DNA of 64,000 bases from an uncultured Bacteroidia bacterium (lineage in GTDB: Bacteria; Bacteroidota; Bacteroidia; NS11-12g; UBA955): NCBI GenBank assembly GCA_943788195.1, contig CALSPH010000001.1:1437595-1501594 (forward strand). The letters are read 5' to 3'. Shown one piece after another: positions 1-9,082 of this stretch. The notes below the pieces were generated by a model. It was not told where the DNA came from. It made no database searches and was given only the letters and a program-made list of their open reading frames with translations. Position 1 is the first letter of the stretch; each line of letters opens with the position of its first letter. The position numbers and the translations under genes are program-made.

Positions 1-66
1 TTTTCAAGCATGGCAAAGAGGAGATTACAAAAAGAAGAAGAAAACCAAGAAGAACTAGTGGTCTTC

Positions 67-756
67 CTATTTAGCCATCTCAAACAGGCTTTCAAAAATT
101 GCAACCCCATCATTATTGAATAAATAATCAGCTGAAGCTCTTTCTGGGTGAGGCATCATGCCAAATACATTTTTTGATTCGTTGCAAATACCCGCAATAT
201 TCATGAGCGATCCATTCGGATTTGAGGCATCAGTTACGTTACCTGATTCATCGCAGTATTGAAATACTATTTGTTCGTTTTTCTGAATTCGATCCATGGT
301 TTCTGCATCTGCATAGTAATTGCCTTCTCCATGCGCAATAGGAATTTGTAAAGCCTTGTTAGGGGATAGACTCGCACAAAGAGCATTGGATGTGTTATTG
401 GGCTTAATAAATACGTTGTCGCAGATAAACTGTCGGCTGGTGTTATGCAATAACGCCCCAGGTAATAAACCAGCTTCGCAGAGTACTTGAAAACCATTGC
501 AGATACCCATAACAAACCCCCCGTCATTGGCATGCTTACTCACAGCATCCATTACCGGACTTAGTTTCGCAATTGCGCCACTTCTTAAATAGTCTCCATA
601 ACTGAATCCTCCTGGTAAGAAAATGTGTGTACACCCTTTTAGGTCGGTTTCTTTGTGCCAAATTTCTTGCACTGCATCACCTGTTATACGGCCTAAAACT
701 TCAATTAAATCCTGATCACAATTGGATCCTGGAAAAATAACTACACCACACTTCAT
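67..756 (-). CDS. purQ: Phosphoribosylformylglycinamidine synthase subunit PurQ
   Basis: Glutaminase subunit of FGAM synthase, which releases ammonia from glutamine for the fourth step of de novo purine synthesis in the cytoplasm. The 229-residue protein is a class I glutamine amidotransferase: the nucleophile is Cys86 in GICNGFQ, and the His203/Glu205 pair lies in MPHPE near the C-terminus, with the typical FPGSNCD start. I start at the Met at 756 (MKCGVV) rather than the in-frame Met 24 bases upstream, because PurQ proteins begin this way and a promoter -7 element sits only about 20 bases upstream. The partner synthetase PurL is not in the window. The length is normal for the separate-subunit form. 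Confidence 0.96.
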   Translation of the reverse strand: MKCGVVIFPGSNCDQDLIEVLGRITGDAVQEIWHKETDLKGCTHIFLPGGFSYGDYLRSGAIAKLSPVMDAVSKHANDGGFVMGICNGFQVLCEAGLLPGALLHNTSRQFICDNVFIKPNNTSNALCASLSPNKALQIPIAHGEGNYYADAETMDRIQKNEQIVFQYCDESGNVTDASNPNGSLMNIAGICNESKNVFGMMPHPERASADYLFNNDGVAIFESLFEMAK

Positions 757-777
757 AATTCTATTGTTTAAGTGGTG

Positions 778-785
778 CAAAATTA
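778..785 (-). promoter_or_regulatory. Bacteroidota -7 promoter element for purQ
   Basis: Read on the minus strand this is TAATTTTG, matching the TAnnTTTG consensus of the primary sigma factor in this phylum. It lies 21 bases from the chosen purQ start. I did not find a clear TTG at the usual upstream spacing. Confidence 0.55.
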
Positions 786-840
786 TGCATTAAATTATAG
801 ACTAGTTCACAATTTTTACCCGAATGTTAATTGAACTATG

Positions 841-1509
841 TTATTTAAAAACTGCAGAGCCAATCCGTACCATCGTGCTGCCATATTTTTGAGCCAACAA
901 GTAATCGCTGCTCATACCAATGCTTAATTCTGTAAAATGGGGTAACTGATCATTATATTGGGCTTTGGTGTCAAGAAATAATTGTTGCACCTGATTGAAT
1001 TCTTTTTCAATTTGCTTCGAATTATCGGTTAGGGTTGCCATTGCCATGAGACCAGAAATCTGAATATTGGGTAAATTATGCCATTCTTCATTTTTAAAAA
1101 ATGCAACCAATGCAGCAGGACTCAAGCCAAATTTACTCTCCTCCTGGGCAATATGCACCTGAATTAAACACGGAATAACGCGATTGTGTTTGGCTGCTTG
1201 ATTGTTGATTTCTCGGAGCAGTTTAAAACTATCAACTGCATGAATCATCTGTATAAATGGCGCGATGAACTTTACTTTATTCCGTTGTAAATGGCCAATT
1301 AAATGCCATTCAATATCATCGGGTAATTGAGCTTTGCGGTCCAGTAATGCCTGCACCCTGTTTTCGGCAAAAGTGCGATGACCTATATCATATGCGCATT
1401 GAATTTCATCTATTGTTCTAAATTTCGAAACAATGACCAGTTTGCATTTTGCTGTCAATTGCCCTTGAATGGAATCTAAATTATTCTTAATTTTTGTGTA
1501 TTCAGCCAT
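841..1509 (-). CDS. YggS family pyridoxal phosphate homeostasis protein
   Basis: A PLP-binding single-domain TIM-barrel protein of the YggS/PROSC (alanine racemase N-terminal-like) family, known to buffer free pyridoxal 5'-phosphate and affect amino acid metabolism. It is not a racemase. The PLP lysine is Lys29 in VIVSKF. Other family signatures are FAENRVQ, WHLIGHLQRNK and the C-terminal GMSSDY followed by RIGSAVF. The start at 1509 (MAEYTK) gives 222 residues, the usual size. A longer reading from 1557 would run through the promoter shared with the divergent lipoprotein gene. Confidence 0.93.
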   Translation of the reverse strand: MAEYTKIKNNLDSIQGQLTAKCKLVIVSKFRTIDEIQCAYDIGHRTFAENRVQALLDRKAQLPDDIEWHLIGHLQRNKVKFIAPFIQMIHAVDSFKLLREINNQAAKHNRVIPCLIQVHIAQEESKFGLSPAALVAFFKNEEWHNLPNIQISGLMAMATLTDNSKQIEKEFNQVQQLFLDTKAQYNDQLPHFTELSIGMSSDYLLAQKYGSTMVRIGSAVFK

Positions 1510-1512
1510 TTT

Positions 1513-1548
1513 TTGGTTCGTTTTTTGAAGCTTACTTTTGCAAATATA
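1513..1548. promoter_or_regulatory. Abutting divergent promoters, YggS gene / lipoprotein-mutS2
   Basis: On the plus strand, TTG at 1513-1515, a 17-base spacer and TACTTTTG at 1533-1540 form a full Bacteroidota promoter ending 10 bases before the lipoprotein ATG. Directly adjoining, 1541-1548 read on the minus strand is TATATTTG, a second -7 element for the YggS gene. The two elements touch and point at each other, sharing the TTTGCAAA palindrome, so polymerase bound to one should exclude the other. Confidence 0.6.
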
Positions 1549-1550
1549 CA

Positions 1551-1940
1551 ATGACACGTATGCTAAGAAACATTAACTTTAAAATCTTTGCGCTAATAGT
1601 TCTATTATTTGGGTGTGATGCTAAGCTGGAGGAGAAGTTGCCAGCAGATATCATCCAACCCGAGTTAATGAAAAAGATCATTTTTGATATAAACTTGGCT
1701 GAAACCAAACTATTGCGCAGAAGTTTGCAAGATCAACCACAAATGGCACAACGCAAGGCCGACCTGAAGTTTATACTTGACAAGCATGATGTAAGCGATA
1801 GTTTATTCGATTTGAGTTATGCATTTTACAGTCAAAGTCCGAACCACTTTAAAGCAGTGCTTGAAGGTGCTATAGAAATGGCTGAAGAGAAGACCTTTAT
1901 TCTAAATAATGAAGACAGCTTATCCAAAAAGTCGAATTGA
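1551..1940 (+). CDS. DUF4296-like lipoprotein
   Basis: Small predicted lipoprotein of about 129 residues. The N-terminus has a basic start, a hydrophobic stretch and a lipobox ending in Cys (LLFGC), so it should be lipid-anchored. The mature part has the layout of DUF4296 proteins of Bacteroidota: a short acidic linker, a helix with LMKKIIFDINLAE, and a second helical segment ending SQSPNHFKAVLEG. No catalytic motif is visible and the function is unknown. Its last 32 bases overlap the start of mutS2 in another frame, suggesting co-transcription from the promoter at 1513-1540. Met 1551 and Met 1560 are both possible starts. Confidence 0.8.
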   Translation: MTRMLRNINFKIFALIVLLFGCDAKLEEKLPADIIQPELMKKIIFDINLAETKLLRRSLQDQPQMAQRKADLKFILDKHDVSDSLFDLSYAFYSQSPNHFKAVLEGAIEMAEEKTFILNNEDSLSKKSN

Positions 1941-4299
1941 AACACAAATCGGATTTGATTTCGTAAAAACCTTTCTAAAAAAGGGCTGCGTAAGCCAATT
2001 TGGTGTTGAAATCATTGATGAGCTTGAGCCTCTGAAAACACAAAAGGAATTCAATATTCGAATCAATGAAGTAAGTGACTTTATTCTTTTAAGTAATCTA
2101 TTGCCCAAAGGGTTGAATCTGCATGCTTGGGAGCCGCTAACTGAACGCATAAACCAAGGGAGAATTACAGGATTCTTTCTGGATTTAGAAGAAATCATTG
2201 CAATTGCTGATTTTTTATCCATCGCAATTGATTGTTTTGAACCGATTGAGTCGAAGATCGATGAATGCCCGGCACTTATTTCTTACACGCACGAATGCAA
2301 GCATTTAATTGAGACCTTAGGTTTAATCAATCAAATCATTTCGCATCAAGGCAAAATTAGAGAGAATGCAAGTCCAGCTTTACGCTCATTGTTCAAGCGA
2401 AAGAATTCATTTGAGAATGATTTGTTAAAGACCTTGCGCAAAGTATTTGCCAAAGTTAAACAAGATAAATTAGGAGTTGATTTAGAGCCAACCGTTAAAA
2501 ATGGACGGTATGTAATTCCTGTACCTTCCGCTTATCGAAAGCAAATTAAGGGTGTAATTCAAGGAGAATCAGGTACGAAAAACATCAGTTATGTGGAGCC
2601 CTTAGAAGTATTGGAAGCCAATAACGCCTTAAATCAAATAAATTTTGATATAGAAGAAGAGATTCAGCGTCTGTTAAAACGAATCACTGAAAAGATAGGC
2701 ATGCATGCCAAGGAACTATTTCATGCAGAATCTAAGCTTGGGTTCATTGATTACCTTCAAACAGTTTCTAATTATGCTTCAGAATTCAAAGCAATTATCC
2801 CGAACTATTCCAGTACTGCTATAGATATTCAACTCATGCAGTGTCGTCATCCAAAATTAGAATCAAGCATCGGTCACGATGAAGTTGTTCCTTTAGATTT
2901 TGATTTTTCTGACCACAAGCGAATGATGATAATCAGTGGTCCAAATGCTGGTGGTAAATCTGTTGCCCTAAAGACATTTAGTTTGGCACAATACTCATTG
3001 CAATGTGCGCTACCAGTTTGTGCCGCAGAAGGGAGTAAAATGACCTTGTTTGATCACATGATGACAGATATTGGGGATAATCAGAATATAGAATCCGACC
3101 TGAGTACATACAGTGCGCATTTGGCCGCAATGCAGCAGTTTTTAGAACCCAAAAAAGGGAAAGTATTCATTGCTATAGATGAAATTGGTGCTGGAACTGA
3201 CCCACAATTGGGAGGTCCGATGGCGGAAGCAATGATTCAACAGTTTAATGAAGCCGGATACTACGGCATCATTACTACCCATTTTTCAAATCTAAAATCA
3301 CTTTCTACCAGTTTGCAACATGTATTTAATGCATCGATGCTTTTTGATACGGATGCGCTAAAACCGTTGTTTAAATTACTCATAGGAAATCCTGGAAGTA
3401 GTTTCGTTTTTGAACTTTCGAAACGTATGGGTATTCCAAGTAGAATCATTAAGAATGCTAAGTTATTGGCAGGAGAGAACAAGCAACAATTAGAAACGTA
3501 TTTATCCGAGATGGACAGCAAGAAATCTGCGCTGCATAAATCGCAAATGGAACTGGATGGCAAGAATATAAAGATTGCGAAACTGATTGCTGAGTATGAG
3601 GATTTAAAAGGGCACTTGGTCAAATCGAAAAAGGAGATTTTAGAAAAAGCTAAATCCGAAGCGAGTGAATTGCTGAAAGGGGCAAATCAGCAAATTGAAC
3701 AAACCATAAAGCAAATAAAAGAAACCCAAGCGGAGCGCAAAGTGGTTGCTAATGAACGCAAGAAAATTCAAAAAGAACGCGATCAAGTAGCAGATGCCAA
3801 ACATCTGTCAAGCTTATTGCAAGTAAAAAAAGTTAAGCAAACTAAGAAGCTGGAATGGAAAGTTGGAGATTTAGCCAGCATAGATGATGAGACGCAAGCA
3901 GTTGAAATTATTGCAATTAAAAATAAGAAGGCCGTTGTGGTAATGAATCAGATTAAAACTGAAGTGGCACTAAAACGTTTGCATCCAGTTGAAAAATCGC
4001 ACAAAATTATCCCGAAAGGCAATGCAAGCCAGGTTTTATTGAGTAAAATGAAATCCTTTAGGCCCAAATTAGACTTGCGCGGTAAAAGAGAGCAGGAGGC
4101 AATGAGTCTTCTACAAACTTTTCTTGACGAAGCATATGCTTTGGGAGTGAATGATCTTTCGGTTATTCATGGCAGAGGTGCCGGAGCTTTAAAACGCAGT
4201 ACCAGAGCTTTACTCAAATCACTTCCATATATCGAGGGCTGGGACTATGATCATCCAGATCGAGGCGGTGATGGAGCCACCATCATAAAGCTCAAATGA
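1909..4299 (+). CDS. mutS2: MutS2 family ATPase/nuclease with Smr domain
   Basis: Cytoplasmic MutS2 protein of 796 residues. The family acts on branched DNA or collided ribosomes rather than in classical mismatch repair. An N-terminal helical core and clamp precede the ABC-type ATPase, with Walker A GPNAGGKS near residues 344-351 and Walker B VFIAIDEIGAGTDP near residue 420. A long charged coiled coil follows at about 520-640. The C-terminal Smr domain carries LDLRG and HGRGAGALK, which are implicated in nuclease activity. The N-terminus (YPKSRIETQIGFD) matches the family, supporting this start despite its overlap with the lipoprotein gene. Confidence 0.96.
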   Translation: MKTAYPKSRIETQIGFDFVKTFLKKGCVSQFGVEIIDELEPLKTQKEFNIRINEVSDFILLSNLLPKGLNLHAWEPLTERINQGRITGFFLDLEEIIAIADFLSIAIDCFEPIESKIDECPALISYTHECKHLIETLGLINQIISHQGKIRENASPALRSLFKRKNSFENDLLKTLRKVFAKVKQDKLGVDLEPTVKNGRYVIPVPSAYRKQIKGVIQGESGTKNISYVEPLEVLEANNALNQINFDIEEEIQRLLKRITEKIGMHAKELFHAESKLGFIDYLQTVSNYASEFKAIIPNYSSTAIDIQLMQCRHPKLESSIGHDEVVPLDFDFSDHKRMMIISGPNAGGKSVALKTFSLAQYSLQCALPVCAAEGSKMTLFDHMMTDIGDNQNIESDLSTYSAHLAAMQQFLEPKKGKVFIAIDEIGAGTDPQLGGPMAEAMIQQFNEAGYYGIITTHFSNLKSLSTSLQHVFNASMLFDTDALKPLFKLLIGNPGSSFVFELSKRMGIPSRIIKNAKLLAGENKQQLETYLSEMDSKKSALHKSQMELDGKNIKIAKLIAEYEDLKGHLVKSKKEILEKAKSEASELLKGANQQIEQTIKQIKETQAERKVVANERKKIQKERDQVADAKHLSSLLQVKKVKQTKKLEWKVGDLASIDDETQAVEIIAIKNKKAVVVMNQIKTEVALKRLHPVEKSHKIIPKGNASQVLLSKMKSFRPKLDLRGKREQEAMSLLQTFLDEAYALGVNDLSVIHGRGAGALKRSTRALLKSLPYIEGWDYDHPDRGGDGATIIKLK

Positions 4300-4359
4300 T
4301 TTTATGAAAATTTTGTGGCATTCGGTTTCGCAATATGACTTATTATTGCACTTAATTGT

Positions 4360-6450
4360 ATGAAAAAAATTACTGTACTATTAGGCTTACTTATAGCCTT
4401 TAATGCTCAACACGTTGTTGCACAATGTTTAACAGATCAAGTATCCGATCAGTATCATGCCAATCATCCCGAACATGCGGATGAAATTGAAAAAATGGAG
4501 GAGCAAATTACGCATTGGAAAGAATCGCGTGACCAAAATGTGCGAAGAGCAAACTACATAATACCCGTGGTATTTCATGTAATTCATTCTTCTGGGGTCG
4601 AAAATATTTCCAAAGAACAAATTTTAGATCAGATTCGTGTGATGAATGAAGATTTTCAAATGCTTAATGCGGATAAAGGAAACTTGCGCACCTATTTTAA
4701 AAACAAAAACATTGCGGCAAACTTGGGTGTTGAATTTAGATTGGCTAAAATTGATGACCAAGGGAATTGCACAGATGGCATCAATAGAGTGTATTCAAAT
4801 CTTACGTTCAATTCAGGCGAAGCGGTAAAGTCGTTACCTGGCGTTCAATGGGATTATAAAAAGTACCTCAATATTTATGTGGTGAATAATCTTGCGCAGG
4901 ATCCTTCTCAACAAGGCACACTTTTGGGTTATGCACGCTTTCCTTGGCAAACCAATCAATTTACCGATGGTATTTTGATACGTTCAGATCGTGTGGGTAC
5001 GATTGGCACTGCTGTTGGAAGTGGCGCAGGTAGAACCATGACGCATGAAGTAGGACATTGGTTGGGTCTTATGCATCCTTTTCAAGGGGGTTGTTCAACG
5101 AATAATAATTCTACAGACCGAGTAGATGACACACCTCCTGTAGGTTCAACATTTGCTAATTCAGATTGTCCAGCAAACGGAAATAGTTGCAGTAATGATG
5201 TACCAAACGAAATTGATCTTTGGGAAAATTACATGGACTATAGCAGAGGAACTTGTCAAGTGATGTTTACCAAAGGTCAAAAGACAAGAACAGACTTCTT
5301 TTTAACCAGTGGCAGTTATACGCGCAGGCTTAATGTGAGTCAATCCAATTTAGAAGCAACAGGTGTGGTTGCTGCGAATGATAAGCCTGTGGCTTCATTT
5401 ACAAGTGATACCCGCGTTGTTTGTGCAGGCAATCCAGTGGCATATTATGATGCAAGCTGCAAAGGAATGGTGGCCAATCGACTGTGGACTTTTGATGGAG
5501 CTGATATTAGTTCGACCAATGCAGAGAAACCTGTAGTAATCTATAATACGCCTGGATTATATAAAGTTATCTTAACCGTATCTAACACGAATGGATCATC
5601 AACATCAACGGTTGATCAGTATATAGAGGTTCGACCAAATAATGGAACTTTCATAGGATATGTACAGGTTGATTTTGAAAAACCAATTGGTGATATACCC
5701 GAGTTCTTTCCTTCGGATATCGGTACTGGAGACTTTAAAATAAGTTCAAACGCTGGATTGGAGAGTTCAAGTTCACTGTTTGCAGGCATTAGTTCAAGCA
5801 CTCCAAAAGGTACTAAGTTTGTGTATGAATCAAAAGATTTAAACGCAAAGTATTTACGCGGCTTGCCTAAGTATTTAACCTTTTCAACCAGTTGGGCGCC
5901 AGATATCAATGGGGAAGAAGAAGAATTGAAAGTCCTTGTAAGTACTGATTGCGGAGCAAACTGGCAACAACGTTTTTACCGTTTTGGAGGAGGATTAACC
6001 CGCGTGACCGCAACCAATTCATCCTTTGTGCCTTCAAGCGATGCGGATTGGCGTTTACATTTTGTTAATCTATCATCCAGTTTGCAAGACAATGACAGCA
6101 ATTATAGAATTCGCATTGAAGTAACCGCTTTCGGTGGCAACTCAGTTTATTTAGACAATATTAACATAAGCCAATTCCTTTCAAATAATATTGAATTGCA
6201 GAAGGATGCTACCAAAATGTATCCAAACCCTGCAACAAGTTTGTTAAACTTAGAAATGGCTCCTGGTGTAAGAAAAGTAGAAGTCCTCAATATGATGAGT
6301 CAAACAGTTATTAGCCAGTCCTTTAACTCAAGTAATAATAGCGTGATTAAGCATCAATTAGACATCAATGCACTAGAGAATGGTGTATACATGGTTCGTT
6401 TTATAACAGATAATAATACCTTTGCCCAGAAATTAGTAGTTAATAGATAG
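4360..6450 (+). CDS. Secreted M43 metalloprotease with PKD and T9SS sorting domains
   Basis: A 696-residue exported zinc endopeptidase of family M43 (pappalysin/ulilysin group). It has a signal peptide ending near AQ, a propeptide-like N-terminal region, and a catalytic domain with the extended zinc motif HEVGHWLGLMH starting at His229. A downstream ENYMDYS provides the Met-turn. A PKD-like domain follows (about 345-425), then a beta-sandwich region (about 430-600). The C-terminal type A T9SS sorting domain begins at YPNPATSLLNLE and ends KLVVNR, so the protein should be exported by the Por system and cleaved or attached at the surface. It stands alone, 6 bases before topA. Confidence 0.93.
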   Translation: MKKITVLLGLLIAFNAQHVVAQCLTDQVSDQYHANHPEHADEIEKMEEQITHWKESRDQNVRRANYIIPVVFHVIHSSGVENISKEQILDQIRVMNEDFQMLNADKGNLRTYFKNKNIAANLGVEFRLAKIDDQGNCTDGINRVYSNLTFNSGEAVKSLPGVQWDYKKYLNIYVVNNLAQDPSQQGTLLGYARFPWQTNQFTDGILIRSDRVGTIGTAVGSGAGRTMTHEVGHWLGLMHPFQGGCSTNNNSTDRVDDTPPVGSTFANSDCPANGNSCSNDVPNEIDLWENYMDYSRGTCQVMFTKGQKTRTDFFLTSGSYTRRLNVSQSNLEATGVVAANDKPVASFTSDTRVVCAGNPVAYYDASCKGMVANRLWTFDGADISSTNAEKPVVIYNTPGLYKVILTVSNTNGSSTSTVDQYIEVRPNNGTFIGYVQVDFEKPIGDIPEFFPSDIGTGDFKISSNAGLESSSSLFAGISSSTPKGTKFVYESKDLNAKYLRGLPKYLTFSTSWAPDINGEEEELKVLVSTDCGANWQQRFYRFGGGLTRVTATNSSFVPSSDADWRLHFVNLSSSLQDNDSNYRIRIEVTAFGGNSVYLDNINISQFLSNNIELQKDATKMYPNPATSLLNLEMAPGVRKVEVLNMMSQTVISQSFNSSNNSVIKHQLDINALENGVYMVRFITDNNTFAQKLVVNR

Positions 6451-6456
6451 GGTAAT

Positions 6457-8781
6457 ATGTCCAAAAATTTAGTGATTGTCGAGTCTCCGGCAAAGGCAAA
6501 AACAATAGAGAAATTCTTAGGCGAAGGGTACACCGTTCGCTCGTGTTATGGCCATATTCGTGATTTGAAGAAAGGGAATGATGCGGTTGATGTCGAGAAC
6601 GGATTTACACCCACTTATATAGTTCCTGCAGATAAGCAAAAGGTTTTAAAGGAATTAAAGGCCTTAACAAAAGAAGCAGATACCGTTTGGTTGGCTTCAG
6701 ATGAGGATCGTGAAGGGGAGGCCATTTCTTGGCATCTTTTTGAGGTGTTAAACCTTGCTAAGAAAGATACCAAACGGATTGTTTTTAATGAAATTACTAA
6801 AACGGCAATCGTAAAAGCGATTGAGAATCCAAGATCTATTGACCTTAATTTGGTGGATGCCCAACAAGCACGTAGAGTGCTTGATCGATTGGTTGGTTTT
6901 GAATTATCTCCCATTTTATGGAAAAAAGTAAAACCGAGTTTATCAGCAGGTCGAGTACAATCAGTTGCAGTTAAATTGGTGGTTGACCGTGAAAGAGAAA
7001 TTAAAAGCTTTACTTCTAAGTCGGATTTTAAAGTTTCGGCAAATCTTAAAACAAGCAAAGGCGAGTTAGTCAAGGCAGAAATATCTAAACGTTTAGCGGA
7101 TAAAGATGAGGCGAGTGATTTCTTGAATTCCTGTAAAGGGGCTACGTATCAAGTGGATAATGTTGAGGTGAAACCTACTTTTCGTAAACCAGCAGCTCCA
7201 TTTACAACCAGTACATTACAGCAAGAGGCGAGCAGAAAGCTGGGCTATTCAGTGAGTCGGACCATGATATTGGCACAAGGCTTATATGAGGCAGGTTTAA
7301 TATCATACATGAGAACAGATTCAACCAATCTTTCTCAACTTGCCATGGATACAGCAAAGGCAGCAATTGTAAGTTCCTATGGTGCTGAATTTTCAAATCC
7401 TAAGAACTTCACTACAAAAAAAGCCAATGCTCAAGAGGCGCACGAGGCCATACGTCCAACATATTTCGATCGACAAACTGCAGGATCAAATGAATCTGAG
7501 GAGCGTTTATACCAATTGATTTGGAAACGTGCAATTGCCTCTCAAATGAGTAATGCAGAATTAGAAAAAACCAATGTTCATATAGCTATTAGCACCAATG
7601 ACAGTAAACTTAAAGCATCCGGTGAAGTAATTAAGTTTGAAGGATTCTTAAAAGTATACCTTGAAGGGAACGATGATGAGGATGAAAAAGAAGACAGCGG
7701 ATTGTTACCCGCTATGGCAGTAGGAGATAATCTTGATTTGAACGAAATGTTTGCGGTTCAAAAGTTCTCTCGTTCAGCTCCTCGTTATACTGAAGCAAGT
7801 TTGGTTAAAAAGTTGGAAGAGTTGGGTATTGGTAGACCATCTACATATGCGCCAACCATCTCCACAATTCAAAAAAGAGGGTATGCAGTTAAAGAAGCCA
7901 GAGATGGTGTTGAACGGGCATATTTAAAACTGGTATTGCAAAACGATGCGGTTGCAACCGAAGAATTAACGGAAATTACGGGTAGAGAAAGCAATAAATT
8001 GTTCCCTACTGATATAGGAATGCTGGTAAATGATTTCTTAGTTGAGCACTTTAGTGATATCATGAATTATGGGTTTACAGCAAGTGTTGAGAAAGAGTTT
8101 GATGATATTGCCAATGGATTAACCAGTTGGGTTAAAATGATAGAAAGCTTTTACAAGCCATTTCATGAAACTGTAAACCTAACCCTTGAAAATGCAGAAC
8201 GGGCAACTGGTGAACGCGAATTGGGTATTGATCCAAAGACTGGTTTAAAAGTGATCGCACGGATGGCACGATTTGGCGCAGTAGTTCAAATTGGAGGCGG
8301 TGAGCAAGGCAGTGAAGAAAAACCTAAGTACGCAGGTTTGAATCCGGACCAATCACTTGAAACAGTTACCTTAGAGCAAGCGCTTGAACTGTTTATATTC
8401 CCTAAAGATTTAGGTATGTTTGAAGATAAAGCAGTGAATGTGGGTCTAGGAAGATTTGGGCCATATATTCGGCATGATAGTAAGTTTACAAGTATCCCTA
8501 AAGAGATGGATCCTTTGGCAGTGACACTAAATGAGGCGATTGATTTAATCAAAGCCAAGCGAGAATCCGATGCTAAAAAGCTTTTGAAAGTGTTTCCAGA
8601 TGATGAGGAAATAAGAATTCTCGATGGAAGATGGGGTCCATATATTTCGTATCAGAAAAAGTCTATTCGAATCCCAAAGGATGTTGAACCTAAGTCTGTA
8701 ACACTTGAGCAAGCAAGAGAACTGATTAAAAATGCTCCCGCCAAAGGAGCCAGGCGAAAGGGAAAAGCCAAGAAGAAATAG
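6457..8781 (+). CDS. topA: DNA topoisomerase I
   Basis: Type IA topoisomerase of 774 residues that relaxes negative supercoils. The TOPRIM domain begins at LVIVESPAKAKTIEKFLG and contains the acidic DEDREGEAI motif. The catalytic tyrosine is Tyr284 in GLISYMRTDSTNLS. The C-terminus has no CxxC zinc fingers. Instead it has two repeats of the GRxGPYI type (GLGRFGPYIRHD and DGRWGPYISYQ) and a lysine-rich tail, the usual arrangement in this phylum. The ATG is 6 bases after the protease stop. The stop codon lies inside an inverted repeat (8773-8854). Confidence 0.97.
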   Translation: MSKNLVIVESPAKAKTIEKFLGEGYTVRSCYGHIRDLKKGNDAVDVENGFTPTYIVPADKQKVLKELKALTKEADTVWLASDEDREGEAISWHLFEVLNLAKKDTKRIVFNEITKTAIVKAIENPRSIDLNLVDAQQARRVLDRLVGFELSPILWKKVKPSLSAGRVQSVAVKLVVDREREIKSFTSKSDFKVSANLKTSKGELVKAEISKRLADKDEASDFLNSCKGATYQVDNVEVKPTFRKPAAPFTTSTLQQEASRKLGYSVSRTMILAQGLYEAGLISYMRTDSTNLSQLAMDTAKAAIVSSYGAEFSNPKNFTTKKANAQEAHEAIRPTYFDRQTAGSNESEERLYQLIWKRAIASQMSNAELEKTNVHIAISTNDSKLKASGEVIKFEGFLKVYLEGNDDEDEKEDSGLLPAMAVGDNLDLNEMFAVQKFSRSAPRYTEASLVKKLEELGIGRPSTYAPTISTIQKRGYAVKEARDGVERAYLKLVLQNDAVATEELTEITGRESNKLFPTDIGMLVNDFLVEHFSDIMNYGFTASVEKEFDDIANGLTSWVKMIESFYKPFHETVNLTLENAERATGERELGIDPKTGLKVIARMARFGAVVQIGGGEQGSEEKPKYAGLNPDQSLETVTLEQALELFIFPKDLGMFEDKAVNVGLGRFGPYIRHDSKFTSIPKEMDPLAVTLNEAIDLIKAKRESDAKKLLKVFPDDEEIRILDGRWGPYISYQKKSIRIPKDVEPKSVTLEQARELIKNAPAKGARRKGKAKKK

Positions 8782-8854
8782 TCTTTTACCTTATATTAGT
8801 ACAAATCATTTTTTGGGGTTATTAAAGTGAAAATTCTGGAAAAGACTATTTCTT
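8773..8854. repeat. 15-bp perfect inverted repeat spanning the topA stop
   Basis: Arms AAGAAATAGTCTTTT (8773-8787) and its exact complement (8840-8854) are separated by 52 bases. The left arm includes the topA stop codon. The RNA could fold into a 15-bp stem at the end of the topA transcript, acting as a 3' protective structure or loose terminator. No U-run follows the right arm, so classical intrinsic termination is doubtful. Confidence 0.5.
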
Positions 8855-8908
8855 GTAATTTTCAACGTACCCATATTTTAGATTACATAAAACATTACAG
8901 CGAAAGCA

Positions 8909-8980
8909 GATTGCTTCGCTCATTCTTCACTCGCAATAGACTCCCTCGTTAACGTCTATTGCGAGCGGAGCGAAGCAATC
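8909..8980. repeat. Interspersed palindromic repeat, REP-like
   Basis: A 72-base imperfect palindrome. The outer arms GATTGCTTCGCTC (8909-8921) and GAGCGAAGCAATC (8968-8980) are exact complements. Inner arms around CTCGCAATAGA and TCTATTGCGAG also pair. This layout resembles the dispersed palindromes containing GAGCGAAGCAATC that occur in many bacterial genomes. It is noncoding and sits between topA and the next gene. No second copy is in the window. Confidence 0.6.
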
Positions 8981-9064
8981 AAATCAAAGTAAGTCTTATT
9001 CATCATTAGTGTTAAAGCGTGTACAACTGAATGCTTGAAGAAAGTATTTTTTCCTTTCAATTGC

Positions 9065-9072
9065 TATCTTTG
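9065..9072 (+). promoter_or_regulatory. -7 promoter element deciding the start of the SirB1-like gene
   Basis: TATCTTTG matches TAnnTTTG and ends 10 bases before the ATG at 9083. Transcription would therefore begin just upstream of that ATG. This excludes the in-frame Met at 9035, which lies upstream of the promoter. Confidence 0.6.
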
Positions 9073-9082
9073 TAGGACTTGC

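Noticed and set aside
1-66. Possible end of a rightward gene with a lysine-rich tail
   Set aside because: Two frames end in basic tails before or just inside purQ, but with only about 60 bases neither can be tied to a family or preferred.
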